Below, piece by piece: positions 1-6,895 of a DNA stretch of 17,211 nucleotides. The DNA is from DATKCA01 sp035544675 (GTDB taxonomy: Bacteria; Acidobacteriota; Thermoanaerobaculia; Gp7-AA8), in contig DATKCA010000266.1 of assembly GCA_035544675.1 (NCBI GenBank), positions 1-17,211 on the forward strand, read 5' to 3'. Positions within the stretch are counted from its first letter, which is position 1, and every line of letters begins with the position of its first letter. A model generated the notes under the pieces. It saw nothing but the letters and a program-made list of their open reading frames with translations. It did not search any database and was not told the DNA's origin. The translations under genes were made by a program, and so were the position numbers.

Positions 1-273
1 GTAATACGAGACGAAGTACTCGACGCGGTTCTCGGGAAAGAAGTTCTTGAACTCCTGATAGAGCTGCGCCGCCAGCGTCTTGTTGTGCGAGAGCACCAGC
101 GTGGGGCGGTTGAGGGCCTCGACGACCTTGGCCACCGTGAACGTCTTGCCCGATCCGGTGACGCCGAGCAGGACCTGGTGCGGCGCGCCGGACTGCATGC
201 CGTCGATGAGTTGCCGTATCGCCTCGGGCTGATCGCCCTGAGGCTCAAACGAGGAGATGACTTTGAAATCCAT
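1..273 (-). CDS. uvrB: UvrABC excision nuclease subunit B (N-terminal part, cut by window edge)
   Basis: UvrB is the damage-verifying, helicase-like ATPase of nucleotide excision repair. UvrA loads it at lesions and it then recruits UvrC. Only the first 91 residues are in the window. They start MDFKVISSFEPQGDQPEAI, the classic UvrB opening, followed by a Walker A motif GVTGSGKT at about residues 37-44, the LSHNKTLAAQLYQEFKNFFP segment at about 61-80, and the beginning of the YFVSYY beta-hairpin region at the edge. The ATG at 273 lies only 6 bp after the stop of the upstream lipoprotein gene, so the two are probably co-transcribed. I see no good Shine-Dalgarno before it. The family assignment is very secure; whether the rest of the gene is intact cannot be seen. 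Confidence 0.96.
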   Translation of the reverse strand, partial: MDFKVISSFEPQGDQPEAIRQLIDGMQSGAPHQVLLGVTGSGKTFTVAKVVEALNRPTLVLSHNKTLAAQLYQEFKNFFPENRVEYFVSYY

Positions 274-279
274 CGGGGG

Positions 280-771
280 TCAGGGATCGGTGCGGGTACG
301 CCACTCCTGGGGGCAGAGATTGGCCACGATCTCGTTCGGTTCCTGCTCGAACATCGCGCCGCTCAGCGCGTCGACACCGATGCCGGTGCCGCTCACGGCT
401 GCGGAGATCAGGATGACGCCGAACCAGTCGGAGGCGCTGTTGCAGTCCAGAGCCTCCTCTGTGCAGAGGCCGTCCAGGAAACGGATGTTCTCCGAAGTCG
501 CATCCGAGATGCGCCGCTGGAGACGGAACGTCTCGGACTCATAGCCGATCGCGGAAAACGTGATCGCGCACCGGCTGGCCCGCCGGTTGACCCACACGAC
601 GGCGGGAGTGCGCGCCTTTTTCGTGCTGCCCGGACCGCAATCGATCGTCGTCACATTCGCACCGGCCGGCTGGCTGTCCACGCGGATCCGCTGCATCGGA
701 CCGTGGTCGACGGTCGCACATGCGGCGAAGGTGAGCGCCAGGAGGGGTGGGAGGAGGCGACCGGGCAGCAT
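280..771 (-). CDS. PEGA-like small lipoprotein, function unknown
   Basis: A 163-residue predicted lipoprotein. A short basic N-terminus and a hydrophobic stretch end in a lipobox FAAC with the acylated cysteine at about residue 18. Residues about 29-86 (IRVDSQPAGANV through IGYESETFRLQR) look like a PEGA-type carbohydrate or surface-binding beta domain, in which a short repeat explains the values-packed-into-a-glycine/alanine-turn pattern. A Gly/Ala-rich hydrophobic segment follows at about 118-140 (VSGTGIGVDALSGAMF), a pattern common in PEGA lipoproteins of Gram-negative bacteria. Cysteines at about 45, 68, 103, 110 and 153 could form disulfides in the periplasm. No enzymatic motif is visible. 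It sits between a one-TM hypothetical gene and uvrB, with a -10-like TAAAAT 6 nt before its ATG. The lipoprotein call is good; the PEGA assignment is moderate. Confidence 0.75.
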   Translation of the reverse strand: MLPGRLLPPLLALTFAACATVDHGPMQRIRVDSQPAGANVTTIDCGPGSTKKARTPAVVWVNRRASRCAITFSAIGYESETFRLQRRISDATSENIRFLDGLCTEEALDCNSASDWFGVILISAAVSGTGIGVDALSGAMFEQEPNEIVANLCPQEWRTRTDP

Positions 772-777
772 CTCTCG

Positions 778-783
778 ATTTTA
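778..783 (-). promoter_or_regulatory. Candidate -10 hexamer TAAAAT 6 nt upstream of the lipoprotein start
   Basis: Read on the minus strand, TAAAAT is followed by CGAGAG and then the ATG at 771. It matches TATAAT at five of six bases, and a transcript starting about 7 nt downstream would begin at or next to the start codon. No Shine-Dalgarno fits in the 6-nt spacer. The same geometry recurs in this window before other genes. No convincing -35 box was identified. Confidence 0.4.
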
Positions 784-796
784 TCGCGCGTGGAGC

Positions 797-1273
797 CTAC
801 CGCGCCTTCGACGCTTCCCGCGCCGCCCCGGTCAGCTGCTCGACCTCCTCGGGGGTGACCCTCTTGTCCGAAATGGCCTTCTGCATCGACTGGAGGAACG
901 GCTGGACCGCCGAGACGGGGACCTGCTTGGCAGTCAGGCCGTCGCGCATTGCCTTGACCTCGCGCTCGAAAGCGTCTTTCTGCTCTGTGGAAACGCCCTG
1001 GAACATCCCTCGCACATCGCCCAGCGACATGCCGATCACGAAGTCCACCCCCTGGGCGAGGCGGGGACCGGTGAGGATCGCACCGGTAGCGAACAAAACC
1101 ACGGTGAAGACCGCTGCGGCGATCCCGCAGCCATACGGAACCCATCGCGGGAAGATGGGCCGGACCTCCGAGAGTGGAGTGGAATAGTAGTCGGCCGGGA
1201 GCCTGAATCTACGTCTGGGAGAGTCGGCCGGGGGCGGCTCAGACGGGGTTGCGTCAAAATTTCCGGTGGGCAT
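797..1273 (-). CDS. Hypothetical single-pass membrane protein
   Basis: A 158-residue protein that I do not recognise. Residues 1-42 are proline- and charge-rich and probably cytoplasmic. A single hydrophobic segment spans about 45-68 (VPYGCGIAAAVFTVVLFATG). The remaining roughly 90 residues are helical and charged, with a pattern (VSTEQKDAFEREVKAMRDG and the C-terminal KAISDKRVTPEEVEQL) that could be a small helical bundle; the TPEEVEQL stretch resembles a helix-capping repeat rather than a known catalytic motif. Its stop is 25 bp before the lipoprotein gene, and it is divergent from the response regulator across 70 bp. The ATG at 1273 is the first sensible start. A minus-strand TGATACATT (1294-1286) lies 12 nt upstream as a possible extended -10. 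Confidence 0.72.
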   Translation of the reverse strand: MPTGNFDATPSEPPPADSPRRRFRLPADYYSTPLSEVRPIFPRWVPYGCGIAAAVFTVVLFATGAILTGPRLAQGVDFVIGMSLGDVRGMFQGVSTEQKDAFEREVKAMRDGLTAKQVPVSAVQPFLQSMQKAISDKRVTPEEVEQLTGAAREASKAR

Positions 1274-1285
1274 GGAGCAGTCGAG

Positions 1286-1294
1286 AATGTATCA
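1286..1294 (-). promoter_or_regulatory. Candidate extended -10 (TGATACATT) for the one-TM hypothetical gene
   Basis: On the minus strand TGA precedes TACATT, 12 nt before the ATG at 1273, giving a predicted leader of only about 5 nt. The same bases on the plus strand read TATCAT (1290-1295), a possible -10 for the divergent response regulator, so the two promoters may overlap back to back. This is weak, motif-only evidence. Confidence 0.3.
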
Positions 1295-1343
1295 TGCGCA
1301 CGGTTCGCTCCCACTCGAGTCTCAGAGAGAAGGATAAGGGTTC

Positions 1344-1727
1344 ATGCCACCGCTGTCCAAAGTGACTGTACTGATCCTGGATGACAATCCGCTCGTGTTG
1401 AAACTCGGGCGCGCTCTTCTCGAGCGGGAAGGCTGCACGGTGCTCACCGCTTCGAGCTGGATCGAGTTCAATCACGTTCTGGCCGGCAATACGCCAGACA
1501 TCATCTTCCTCGACGTCAACCTCCCCAGCATCAAAGGCAACCGCCTCAGCGAAGTGCTCAAGTCGCAGTCGAACAAGAAGGACATCCCCATCGTCCTGAT
1601 CTCGGACCTTCCTGAGAAATCGCTCGAGGAGATGTTCCCGAGCTCGGGTGCGAACGCCTGGATGCGCAAGCCGCTCACGCGCGACAAGATGGTCGACATG
1701 ATCACGCGCTACGTGCCGGCGACCTAG
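1344..1727 (+). CDS. Stand-alone response regulator (receiver domain only)
   Basis: A 127-residue single-domain CheY-like receiver. The acidic pair D13-D14 (LILDDNP), the phospho-acceptor D57 (IIFLDVNLP), the switch Ser87 (VLISD) and the invariant K109-P110 (MRKPLT) are all present, so it should accept phosphate from a histidine kinase. There is no output domain; it would act by protein-protein contact or as a phosphorelay intermediate. A purine-rich AAGGATAAGG lies just before the ATG, a good ribosome-binding site and unlike several neighbours here. The soluble histidine kinase at 4730 is a nearby possible partner, but the two genes are separated by the PBP1A gene and not in one operon, so that pairing is a guess. 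The stop is 8 bp from the convergent PBP1A stop, with no visible terminator between. Confidence 0.92.
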   Translation: MPPLSKVTVLILDDNPLVLKLGRALLEREGCTVLTASSWIEFNHVLAGNTPDIIFLDVNLPSIKGNRLSEVLKSQSNKKDIPIVLISDLPEKSLEEMFPSSGANAWMRKPLTRDKMVDMITRYVPAT

Positions 1728-1735
1728 CGAGACAA

Positions 1736-4195
1736 CTACGCAGGGGGTGCTTCCTCGGCCTCCGGCTCCTCGAGCGGCAGCGGCTCGATCGTCGTCGGAT
1801 CGTCCTCGGCATCCGGCACCATCGACTCCGAACCTTCGCCAACCTGAGCTGACGCGTCGAGAGCTGCCCGCGTCGGCTCCGCCTCCTTGGCCTGGTAGAA
1901 CGGCCGCTGCAGGTAATACGGCAGCTTGGACACGGCCACGGAGTCGCCGCTGCAGTCCTGGTCCGGTTCCTGACCGGCGATGAATGCCTGCATGACGACG
2001 CGCCCGCAGGGACCGCTTCCGCGCCGTCCGGTCTTCAGGTCCATCGGGACCATGACGACACCGGGAGGCGCCTCGAACTCCTTCTGAGGCACCCTCAGAT
2101 TCATGGCCTCGAACTGTTTGAAGATGTCGATCCAGATCGGCAGCGCGGTGTCCGCGCCGGTGGCTCCGCCGCCGAGGGACCGGCTGGGGTCGTCGTAGCC
2201 GATCCACACGCCGACGGTGAACTCGGGTGAGAAGCCGATGAACCATCCGTCGGTATACCCGTTGGTGGTCCCGGTCTTTCCCGCAACCGGGTCGGCGATG
2301 TTGCGCGCCGCAAATGCGGTCCCCCGATCGATCGTGGCCTTCATCATGTAGGCGAGCTCGTACGCCACCTGCGGTTGCGTGGCCTCCGACAATTCCACCG
2401 GCGGCTCCTCCAGAACGCGGTCCGTCTGATCGGTGATGCGGCGGATGCGACGCGGTTTCACGTATACGCCGTGGTTCACGAACACGTTGTACGCGGCCGT
2501 CATCTCCAGAGGCGAGACGCCGGCCGCCCCGAGGGCCAGCGAGGGATACGCGGGCAGATCGGCCGTGATGCCGCAGCGCCGCGCGAAATCGACCACGTGG
2601 TCCACTCCCACCATCATCATCGTCTTCACCGCCGGGATGTTGATCGACAGTTCCAGCGAGCGCTGGATCGTGACGATCCCGGCATATCTCCCGCCGTAGT
2701 TCTTCGGCGCATACATCTGCGTGTCGCTGATCGGGATCTCGACCGGCGCATCGAAGAGCGTATCGGCCGGTGTCAGCCCCTTTTCGAACGCCGCGCCGTA
2801 CACGAGCGGCTTGAACGACGAGCCGGTCTGCCGCCTCGACTGCGTGGCCCGGTTGAACTTCGAGATCTGGAAGTCGTATCCGCCGGACATCGCGCGGATC
2901 TCGCCCGACGTCACGTCCAGCACCACCACCGCCCCCTGCACCTGCGGGAGCTGATCGAAAACCCAGCGCCGCTCCTTGGTTTTCGCGTCCTCCTCGAGAC
3001 GGATGTGGACGAGATCGCCCTTCTGCAGAGCACCGAACATGCTCTTCCTCTTGGTCCACGCGTACGCAGCCGGCGGAATCTCGATCTCCATCCGTCCCAT
3101 CCGGACCTGGACGTTCTGCGCGTACACGTTGGTGACGACCGCGGGATACAGCTTGTCGACGACGTACGGGTCGCTGCTCCAGCTCGGATCGCGATAGCTG
3201 GCCGGGTCGATCCCCTCCTTGATCACGTTGCGCGTCGGCCTGCGGAACCCACGCCGTTTGTCGAAGCGCCGCAGCCCGCGCTGCAGCGCTCCTTCCGCCA
3301 CCTGCTGCATGGCCAGGTCGAGCGTGGAGTAGACCTTCAGACCGCGCTGGTAGAGGTTCTCCACACCGAACTTCTCGCTCTTCTCGATGTACTGGCGGAT
3401 CTCCTCGGCGAAGTACCCGCCGGTGCGGGGGGCCTCTTCCTTGAACGTGCCGAGGATGATCGGGGCGCTGATCAGCTGAAGCTGCTGTTCGCGAGTGATG
3501 TACTTCTCGTCGAACAGCCGGCGCAGGACGTGGTTCCGGCGCCGCATGGCCTGCTCGGGATTGAGCATGGGGCTGTATGCCATGGGCCTGCGGATCATCC
3601 CGGCGATGAGCGCCGCTTCGGGGATGGATAGCTCCCTGGCGTGCTTGCCGAAGTAGAGGCGCGAGGCGGCCTCGACGCCGTACGCGCCGTGTCCGAGGTA
3701 GACCTGATTGGCGTAGAGCTCGAAGATCTGGTCCTTGGTGAAGTCCTTCTCGATCTGGACGGCCAGAAACGCCTCGTTGATCTTGCGGCGGAAGCTCTTC
3801 TCCGGGTTGAGGAAGATCATCTTGGCGAGCTGCTGGGTGATGGTGGAGGCACCCTCGAGTTTCTTGCGGGCGATGATGTCCTTCAGCGCGGCGCGGGCGA
3901 TGGACTTCGGGTTGATGCCGCCGTGACGGTAGAACTCCGAGTCCTCCGTGGCCACGATGGCGTTGACCAGGGCCGGCGCCATGTCGCGCTTCGGCACGAT
4001 GATACGGCGTTGAATCGAATACTCGGCAAAGGGGACTCCGTTGCGGTCGAAGACCCGGGTGATGATGGCCGGCGTGTAGTCGCTCAGGGTCTTGACCGTC
4101 GGGACGCGCACCGCGTGCGCGAAGAGGAAGCCCGCCGGCACGCCCAGAACGGCGGCGACGAAGATCATGAGCAGGCGGGTCTTGGGGACGGTCAC
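1736..4195 (-). CDS. mrcA: Class A penicillin-binding protein (PBP1A-type, bifunctional glycosyltransferase/transpeptidase)
   Basis: An 819-residue inner-membrane enzyme that polymerises lipid II into glycan strands and cross-links the peptides in the periplasm. An N-terminal membrane anchor (about 8-30) is followed by a GT51 glycosyltransferase domain: ATEDSEFYRHGG with catalytic Glu84, GASTITQQLAK at 115-125, and RKINEAFLAVQIEKDF with Glu141. An OB-like insertion covers about 340-415. The transpeptidase domain has the SSFK motif with the nucleophile Ser459, S-I-N at 517-519 and KTGTT at 640-644. The C-terminal roughly 110 residues carry two cysteines (730, 748) and an acidic, proline-rich tail. 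The start is GTG (MTVPKTRLL): the codon at 4195 has a TGTTAGAAT element exactly 6 nt upstream and no Shine-Dalgarno. The gene is monocistronic, divergent from the 4326 gene. Length and motifs are complete. Confidence 0.95.
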   Translation of the reverse strand: MTVPKTRLLMIFVAAVLGVPAGFLFAHAVRVPTVKTLSDYTPAIITRVFDRNGVPFAEYSIQRRIIVPKRDMAPALVNAIVATEDSEFYRHGGINPKSIARAALKDIIARKKLEGASTITQQLAKMIFLNPEKSFRRKINEAFLAVQIEKDFTKDQIFELYANQVYLGHGAYGVEAASRLYFGKHARELSIPEAALIAGMIRRPMAYSPMLNPEQAMRRRNHVLRRLFDEKYITREQQLQLISAPIILGTFKEEAPRTGGYFAEEIRQYIEKSEKFGVENLYQRGLKVYSTLDLAMQQVAEGALQRGLRRFDKRRGFRRPTRNVIKEGIDPASYRDPSWSSDPYVVDKLYPAVVTNVYAQNVQVRMGRMEIEIPPAAYAWTKRKSMFGALQKGDLVHIRLEEDAKTKERRWVFDQLPQVQGAVVVLDVTSGEIRAMSGGYDFQISKFNRATQSRRQTGSSFKPLVYGAAFEKGLTPADTLFDAPVEIPISDTQMYAPKNYGGRYAGIVTIQRSLELSINIPAVKTMMMVGVDHVVDFARRCGITADLPAYPSLALGAAGVSPLEMTAAYNVFVNHGVYVKPRRIRRITDQTDRVLEEPPVELSEATQPQVAYELAYMMKATIDRGTAFAARNIADPVAGKTGTTNGYTDGWFIGFSPEFTVGVWIGYDDPSRSLGGGATGADTALPIWIDIFKQFEAMNLRVPQKEFEAPPGVVMVPMDLKTGRRGSGPCGRVVMQAFIAGQEPDQDCSGDSVAVSKLPYYLQRPFYQAKEAEPTRAALDASAQVGEGSESMVPDAEDDPTTIEPLPLEEPEAEEAPPA

Positions 4196-4201
4196 AGGGC
4201 G

Positions 4202-4210
4202 ATTCTAACA
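4202..4210 (-). promoter_or_regulatory. Candidate extended -10 (TGTTAGAAT) for the PBP1A gene
   Basis: On the minus strand TGT precedes TAGAAT (five of six bases of TATAAT), then CGCCCT and the GTG start at 4195. This is the TGnTATAAT extended -10 form. The 6-nt spacing implies that the mRNA begins at or very near the start codon. The assignment rests on motif and spacing only. Confidence 0.5.
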
Positions 4211-4214
4211 AGAC

Positions 4215-4296
4215 CTTAGCGTTGGGCCTTAGGCGTTAGGGCTTAGGCGTTAGGAGAACCGGGTTTCCGCAGGGCCAAACGCCCAAGGCCTGAGGC
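4215..4296. repeat. Heptad array, word TTAGGCG, with an inverted degenerate arm
   Basis: Six in-register 7-bp units occupy 4215-4256: CTTAGCG, TTGGGCC, TTAGGCG, TTAGGGC, TTAGGCG, TTAGGAG. After a 14-bp spacer, 4271-4296 read on the other strand gives GCCTCAG, GCCTTGG, GCGTTTG and part of another unit, i.e. the same kind of word in inverted orientation. It fills the 130-bp region between the divergent PBP1A and 4326 genes, between their two candidate promoters, so it cannot be a simple terminator of either. Confidence 0.8.
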
Positions 4297-4310
4297 TGAT
4301 TCGCGCCTCC

Positions 4311-4319
4311 TGATAAAAT
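4311..4319 (+). promoter_or_regulatory. Candidate extended -10 (TGATAAAAT) for the 4326 gene
   Basis: TGA precedes TAAAAT, then GGGCGC and the ATG at 4326. This is an extended -10 (TGn plus five of six consensus bases) with a 6-nt gap to the start codon, the same geometry as the PBP1A and 280-771 genes. It implies leaderless transcription of the two-gene signalling unit. No -35 box is needed for such promoters and none is obvious. Confidence 0.5.
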
Positions 4320-4325
4320 GGGCGC

Positions 4326-4733
4326 ATGTCATCCGTCCCCATCCCTGACGCCGCTCCCGAATGGAGCCGGCTCGTGGGCGATTCCCTCAAGCAGTACGGC
4401 GCCTGGCACACCTACGCGAAGCTGGTCGAGGCGCGCACCGCGTACCCCGGCGATCTCTCGGTGCGCGGCTATGTGGAGATCGTGCGGAACATGATCGTCA
4501 GGCAGTTCCTCGAACATCCCAAAGGGATGCAGACAGTCCCGAAGTTGAGCGCGGAATTTCTCACGAACTTCGACCGATTCAACCTGAGTGCCCAGGAAGG
4601 GTACCTCGTCTCTCTCATTGACGGCCGGCTCGACGTGCAGAAGCTGCTGATCCTCAGCCCGTTCGATCCGTTTACAACCTTGTTCAATCTCGCCAAGCTC
4701 ACGCAGGAGCGGGCGATCACGGTGCCGCAATGA
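4326..4733 (+). CDS. Small uncharacterised protein translationally coupled to a histidine kinase
   Basis: A 135-residue soluble protein that I cannot assign to a named family. There is no signal peptide or membrane segment. The N-terminal about 85 residues are helical and contain LSVRGYVEIVRNMIVRQFLE. The C-terminal portion (about 90-135: AQEGYLVSLIDGRLDVQKLL and then SPFDPFTTLFNLAKLTQERA) resembles the winged-helix-like module found at the end of DUF4388/PatA-type signalling proteins, where a xLLSxIDG turn is followed by two helices. Its stop overlaps the kinase start as ATGA, so the two products are made together and probably work together, for example as a sensor-side accessory or output adaptor. 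This role is inferred from context and a loose fold resemblance. Confidence 0.8.
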   Translation: MSSVPIPDAAPEWSRLVGDSLKQYGAWHTYAKLVEARTAYPGDLSVRGYVEIVRNMIVRQFLEHPKGMQTVPKLSAEFLTNFDRFNLSAQEGYLVSLIDGRLDVQKLLILSPFDPFTTLFNLAKLTQERAITVPQ

Positions 4734-5959
4734 GCTCACTGGCAACGACGCTGCTCGACCACATCCCCATCGCCATCTGCGCCGTTTCCGACGCCGGAAA
4801 CATCACCTATCGCAACGCCGCGTTCGAACAGCAGTTCGGCTCGCAGACGGCCTGGCTCAAAGAGGCCGCCCGGGCCGTGGCCGGCGAGAGCGGCTGGCTG
4901 CAGAGCTTCTTCGTCGGCGACAGCGACCAGCACACCATCGACGTGGAGATCGAAGGCCGCATCTATCGCATCGACAAGATGCTGAACGTGACCGAGGGCG
5001 AAGGCACGGCGGTGGCGCTGGCGTTCGACGACGTCACGGCCCAGCGTCAGGCCGAGCAGGCCAAGTCCGACTTCACCGCGCAGATCGTCCACGACCTCCG
5101 CGGGCCGCTCTCGGGCATTCAGGGAACGCTGGAGTTCGTCCTTTCCCAGGAAGGGACGAAGCTCGACTCGATGTACACCGATCTTCTGAACGAAGCCCAG
5201 CACGAGTCCGAGCGCATGATGAACCTCATCAACGAGCTGCTCGACTTCTCCAAGATCCAGTCGGGCAACTTCGTGGTGGAGAAGGAGCCGGTCCGCGTGG
5301 CCGGCCTGCTCAAGCGCGCCATCCGCAGCCTCCAGTCCGTCGCCCAGCGCGACGAGATCTTCCTGGTCAGCGCTCACGGCCGCGACATCCCCCAGATCAT
5401 CGGCAGCGTCGAGAAGCTCACCCAGGCCATCATCAACCTCATCTCGAACTCGCTGAAGTTCACGCCCAAGAAGGGCCTGATCTCGGTCGGTGCGCAGATC
5501 GTACGCAACGGTGACGCGCCGGAAGCGATCGTCATCACCGTCACCGACAGCGGCATGGGGATCAAGCCCGGCGACATCAACAAGCTCTTCGACAAGTACA
5601 AGCAGACCGGGAACAAGTCCTTCCGCGGCGGCGGCGGCACAGGCCTGGGCCTCTACATCGTGAAGCAGATCGTGGAGGCCCACGGCGGTGAGGTCACCGT
5701 GGCCAGCGTCGAGGGCGTCGGCACAAGCATGATCGTGAGGGTCCCGGTCAAGCGCTCCACTTCAGACGTCAGGAGAGCGCGGTTTCGATCCCGTAGCGGA
5801 TCTCTTCTTCCGTCACGTCGTTCACCACGACGCAGTCGCCGATCTGACGGGGGAACACCATCACCCGCTGCGTGCCGGTGTTCTTTTTGTCGTGCTCGGT
5901 GGCGGCGAGCACTTCCTGCGGATCGAGCCTGGGCAGTTCCGCCGGGCTGTACGACCTGA
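4730..5959 (+). CDS. Soluble PAS-domain sensor histidine kinase
   Basis: A 409-residue cytoplasmic kinase. Residues about 5-105 form a PAS-like sensor (LLDHIPIAICAVSDAGNITY opens it), with no transmembrane segment. The HisKA domain (about 110-176) has VHDLRGPLSG, with the phospho-His at about 121. The HATPase domain (about 226-341) shows the N-box with Asn236/Asn240, the G1 box DSGMGI at 273-278 and the G2 box GGGTGLGLYIV at about 301-311. The catalytic core ends at about residue 341 (RVPVK). The remaining tail (about 344-409) is Arg/Ser/Pro-rich and is encoded antisense to the 3' end of aroB, a 191-bp convergent overlap. It looks like read-through of a lost stop rather than a domain. The cognate regulator is unknown; the receiver protein at 1344 is a candidate. 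Confidence 0.88.
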   Translation: MSSLATTLLDHIPIAICAVSDAGNITYRNAAFEQQFGSQTAWLKEAARAVAGESGWLQSFFVGDSDQHTIDVEIEGRIYRIDKMLNVTEGEGTAVALAFDDVTAQRQAEQAKSDFTAQIVHDLRGPLSGIQGTLEFVLSQEGTKLDSMYTDLLNEAQHESERMMNLINELLDFSKIQSGNFVVEKEPVRVAGLLKRAIRSLQSVAQRDEIFLVSAHGRDIPQIIGSVEKLTQAIINLISNSLKFTPKKGLISVGAQIVRNGDAPEAIVITVTDSGMGIKPGDINKLFDKYKQTGNKSFRGGGGTGLGLYIVKQIVEAHGGEVTVASVEGVGTSMIVRVPVKRSTSDVRRARFRSRSGSLLPSRRSPRRSRRSDGGTPSPAACRCSFCRARWRRALPADRAWAVPPGCTT

Positions 5960-6836
5960 TCACGCTGGCCATCCGGTGCGCCTCGGGGCGGCCCAGCAGG
6001 CCGCGCTTCACGGCGATGGCATTGGCTCCGATCATCCCCCACGCCACCGCCTCTCCGTGCGTGATGCCCTCGTAGCGCATCGCTGCTTCGATGCCGTGGG
6101 CGATCGTGTGCCCGTAGTTGAGCAGGCGGCGCAGATCGGCCTCGCGCTCGTCGGCCGACACGATGTCGGCCTTCACGCGAACCTTGCGCCGGACGATCTC
6201 GTCGATGATGTGCTCGTCGCGGCGCAGGATGACCTCGCGGTTGCTCTCGAACAGCTCGAACAGGGAGCGGTCGCGGATGACCCCGCCCTTGAGCGCCTCG
6301 AACAGGCCGCTGCGCAGCTCGTTCTCCGGAAGGGTGTCGACCGTCGCGGTGTCGCTCACCACGGCGCAGGGCGGAAAGAAGCTGCCGATGAGGTTCTTCC
6401 CCTTCTCGTGATTGACGGCCAGCTTGCCGCCGATGGAGCTGTCCACCTGCGCCAGGAGTGTCGTCGGCACGTGCACGAGATCGATTCCGCGCAGAAAGAT
6501 CGAGGCCGCGAACCCTGCCGTGTCGCCTATCATCCCGCCCCCCACCACCACCGCCATCGAGTCTCGTCTCGCGCCGCGCTCGAGGAGCTGGGTGACGATC
6601 CCCTCGGCCGTGGCCAGGGTCTTCTGGGCCTCCCCTTCCTTCATCAGGATGATATCGGCAGCCGGCGAGAAGCTCCTGGCCACGCGCGCGCCGAACCGGT
6701 CCCGCAACGCCACGGATGTGATGACGAAGACGCGCCCCCGCGCCCTCACCAGAGAGCCGGCCCGGTCCAGCAGGTCGCGGCCGATATAGACGGGGTAAGA
6801 GACCGCGGCCTGCTCGATGATCAGGAAAGGCTGCAT
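5769..6836 (-). CDS. aroB: 3-dehydroquinate synthase
   Basis: Second enzyme of the shikimate pathway; it converts DAHP to 3-dehydroquinate using bound NAD and a divalent metal in the cytoplasm. The 355-residue length is typical. The NAD-binding loop VVGGGMIGDTAGFAAS lies at about 97-112, VPTTLLAQVDSSIGGK at about 123-138, and KGKNLIGSF at about 145-153. Predicted metal ligands are E180, H243 (LNYGHTIAHGIE) and H260 (ITHGEAVAWG), with H247 as the catalytic His. Some usually strict positions differ: GGKTGVNH is GGKLAVNH here and the KYG after E180 is KGG. The ATG at 6836 follows a GATGAAG heptad array directly, with no Shine-Dalgarno, so co-expression from aspS upstream is likely. The 3' end overlaps the histidine kinase tail. 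Confidence 0.95.
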   Translation of the reverse strand: MQPFLIIEQAAVSYPVYIGRDLLDRAGSLVRARGRVFVITSVALRDRFGARVARSFSPAADIILMKEGEAQKTLATAEGIVTQLLERGARRDSMAVVVGGGMIGDTAGFAASIFLRGIDLVHVPTTLLAQVDSSIGGKLAVNHEKGKNLIGSFFPPCAVVSDTATVDTLPENELRSGLFEALKGGVIRDRSLFELFESNREVILRRDEHIIDEIVRRKVRVKADIVSADEREADLRRLLNYGHTIAHGIEAAMRYEGITHGEAVAWGMIGANAIAVKRGLLGRPEAHRMASVIRSYSPAELPRLDPQEVLAATEHDKKNTGTQRVMVFPRQIGDCVVVNDVTEEEIRYGIETALS

Positions 6837-6842
6837 GCGAAG

Positions 6843-6895
6843 GATGAAGGATGAAGGATGAAGGATGAAAATTCATCCGGTTTCTTCATCCTTCA
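6843..6895. repeat. Heptad array, word GATGAAG, with inverted copies
   Basis: Four in-register units at 6843-6870 (GATGAAG three times, then GATGAAA) are followed by inverted copies ATTCATC (6871-6877) and CTTCATCCTTCA (6884-6895). GGATGAA/TTCATCC forms a tight stem, with longer alternative pairings available. It fills the aspS-aroB gap. The TGA stop of aspS (6893-6895 on the complement) is part of the inverted arm, and the other end stops 6 bp from the aroB start codon. Confidence 0.85.

Noticed and set aside
1254..4211. A 985-codon open frame antisense to the PBP1A gene
   Set aside because: It is the shadow of a high-GC gene. The translation is low-complexity Arg/Ala/Gly-rich with no family motifs, whereas the PBP1A frame has every catalytic motif.
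6837..6876. Start codon inside the GATGAAG array giving a 407-codon frame antisense-offset to aroB
   Set aside because: It is out of frame with aroB and lacks family features; its coding potential comes from the aroB shadow and the repeat.
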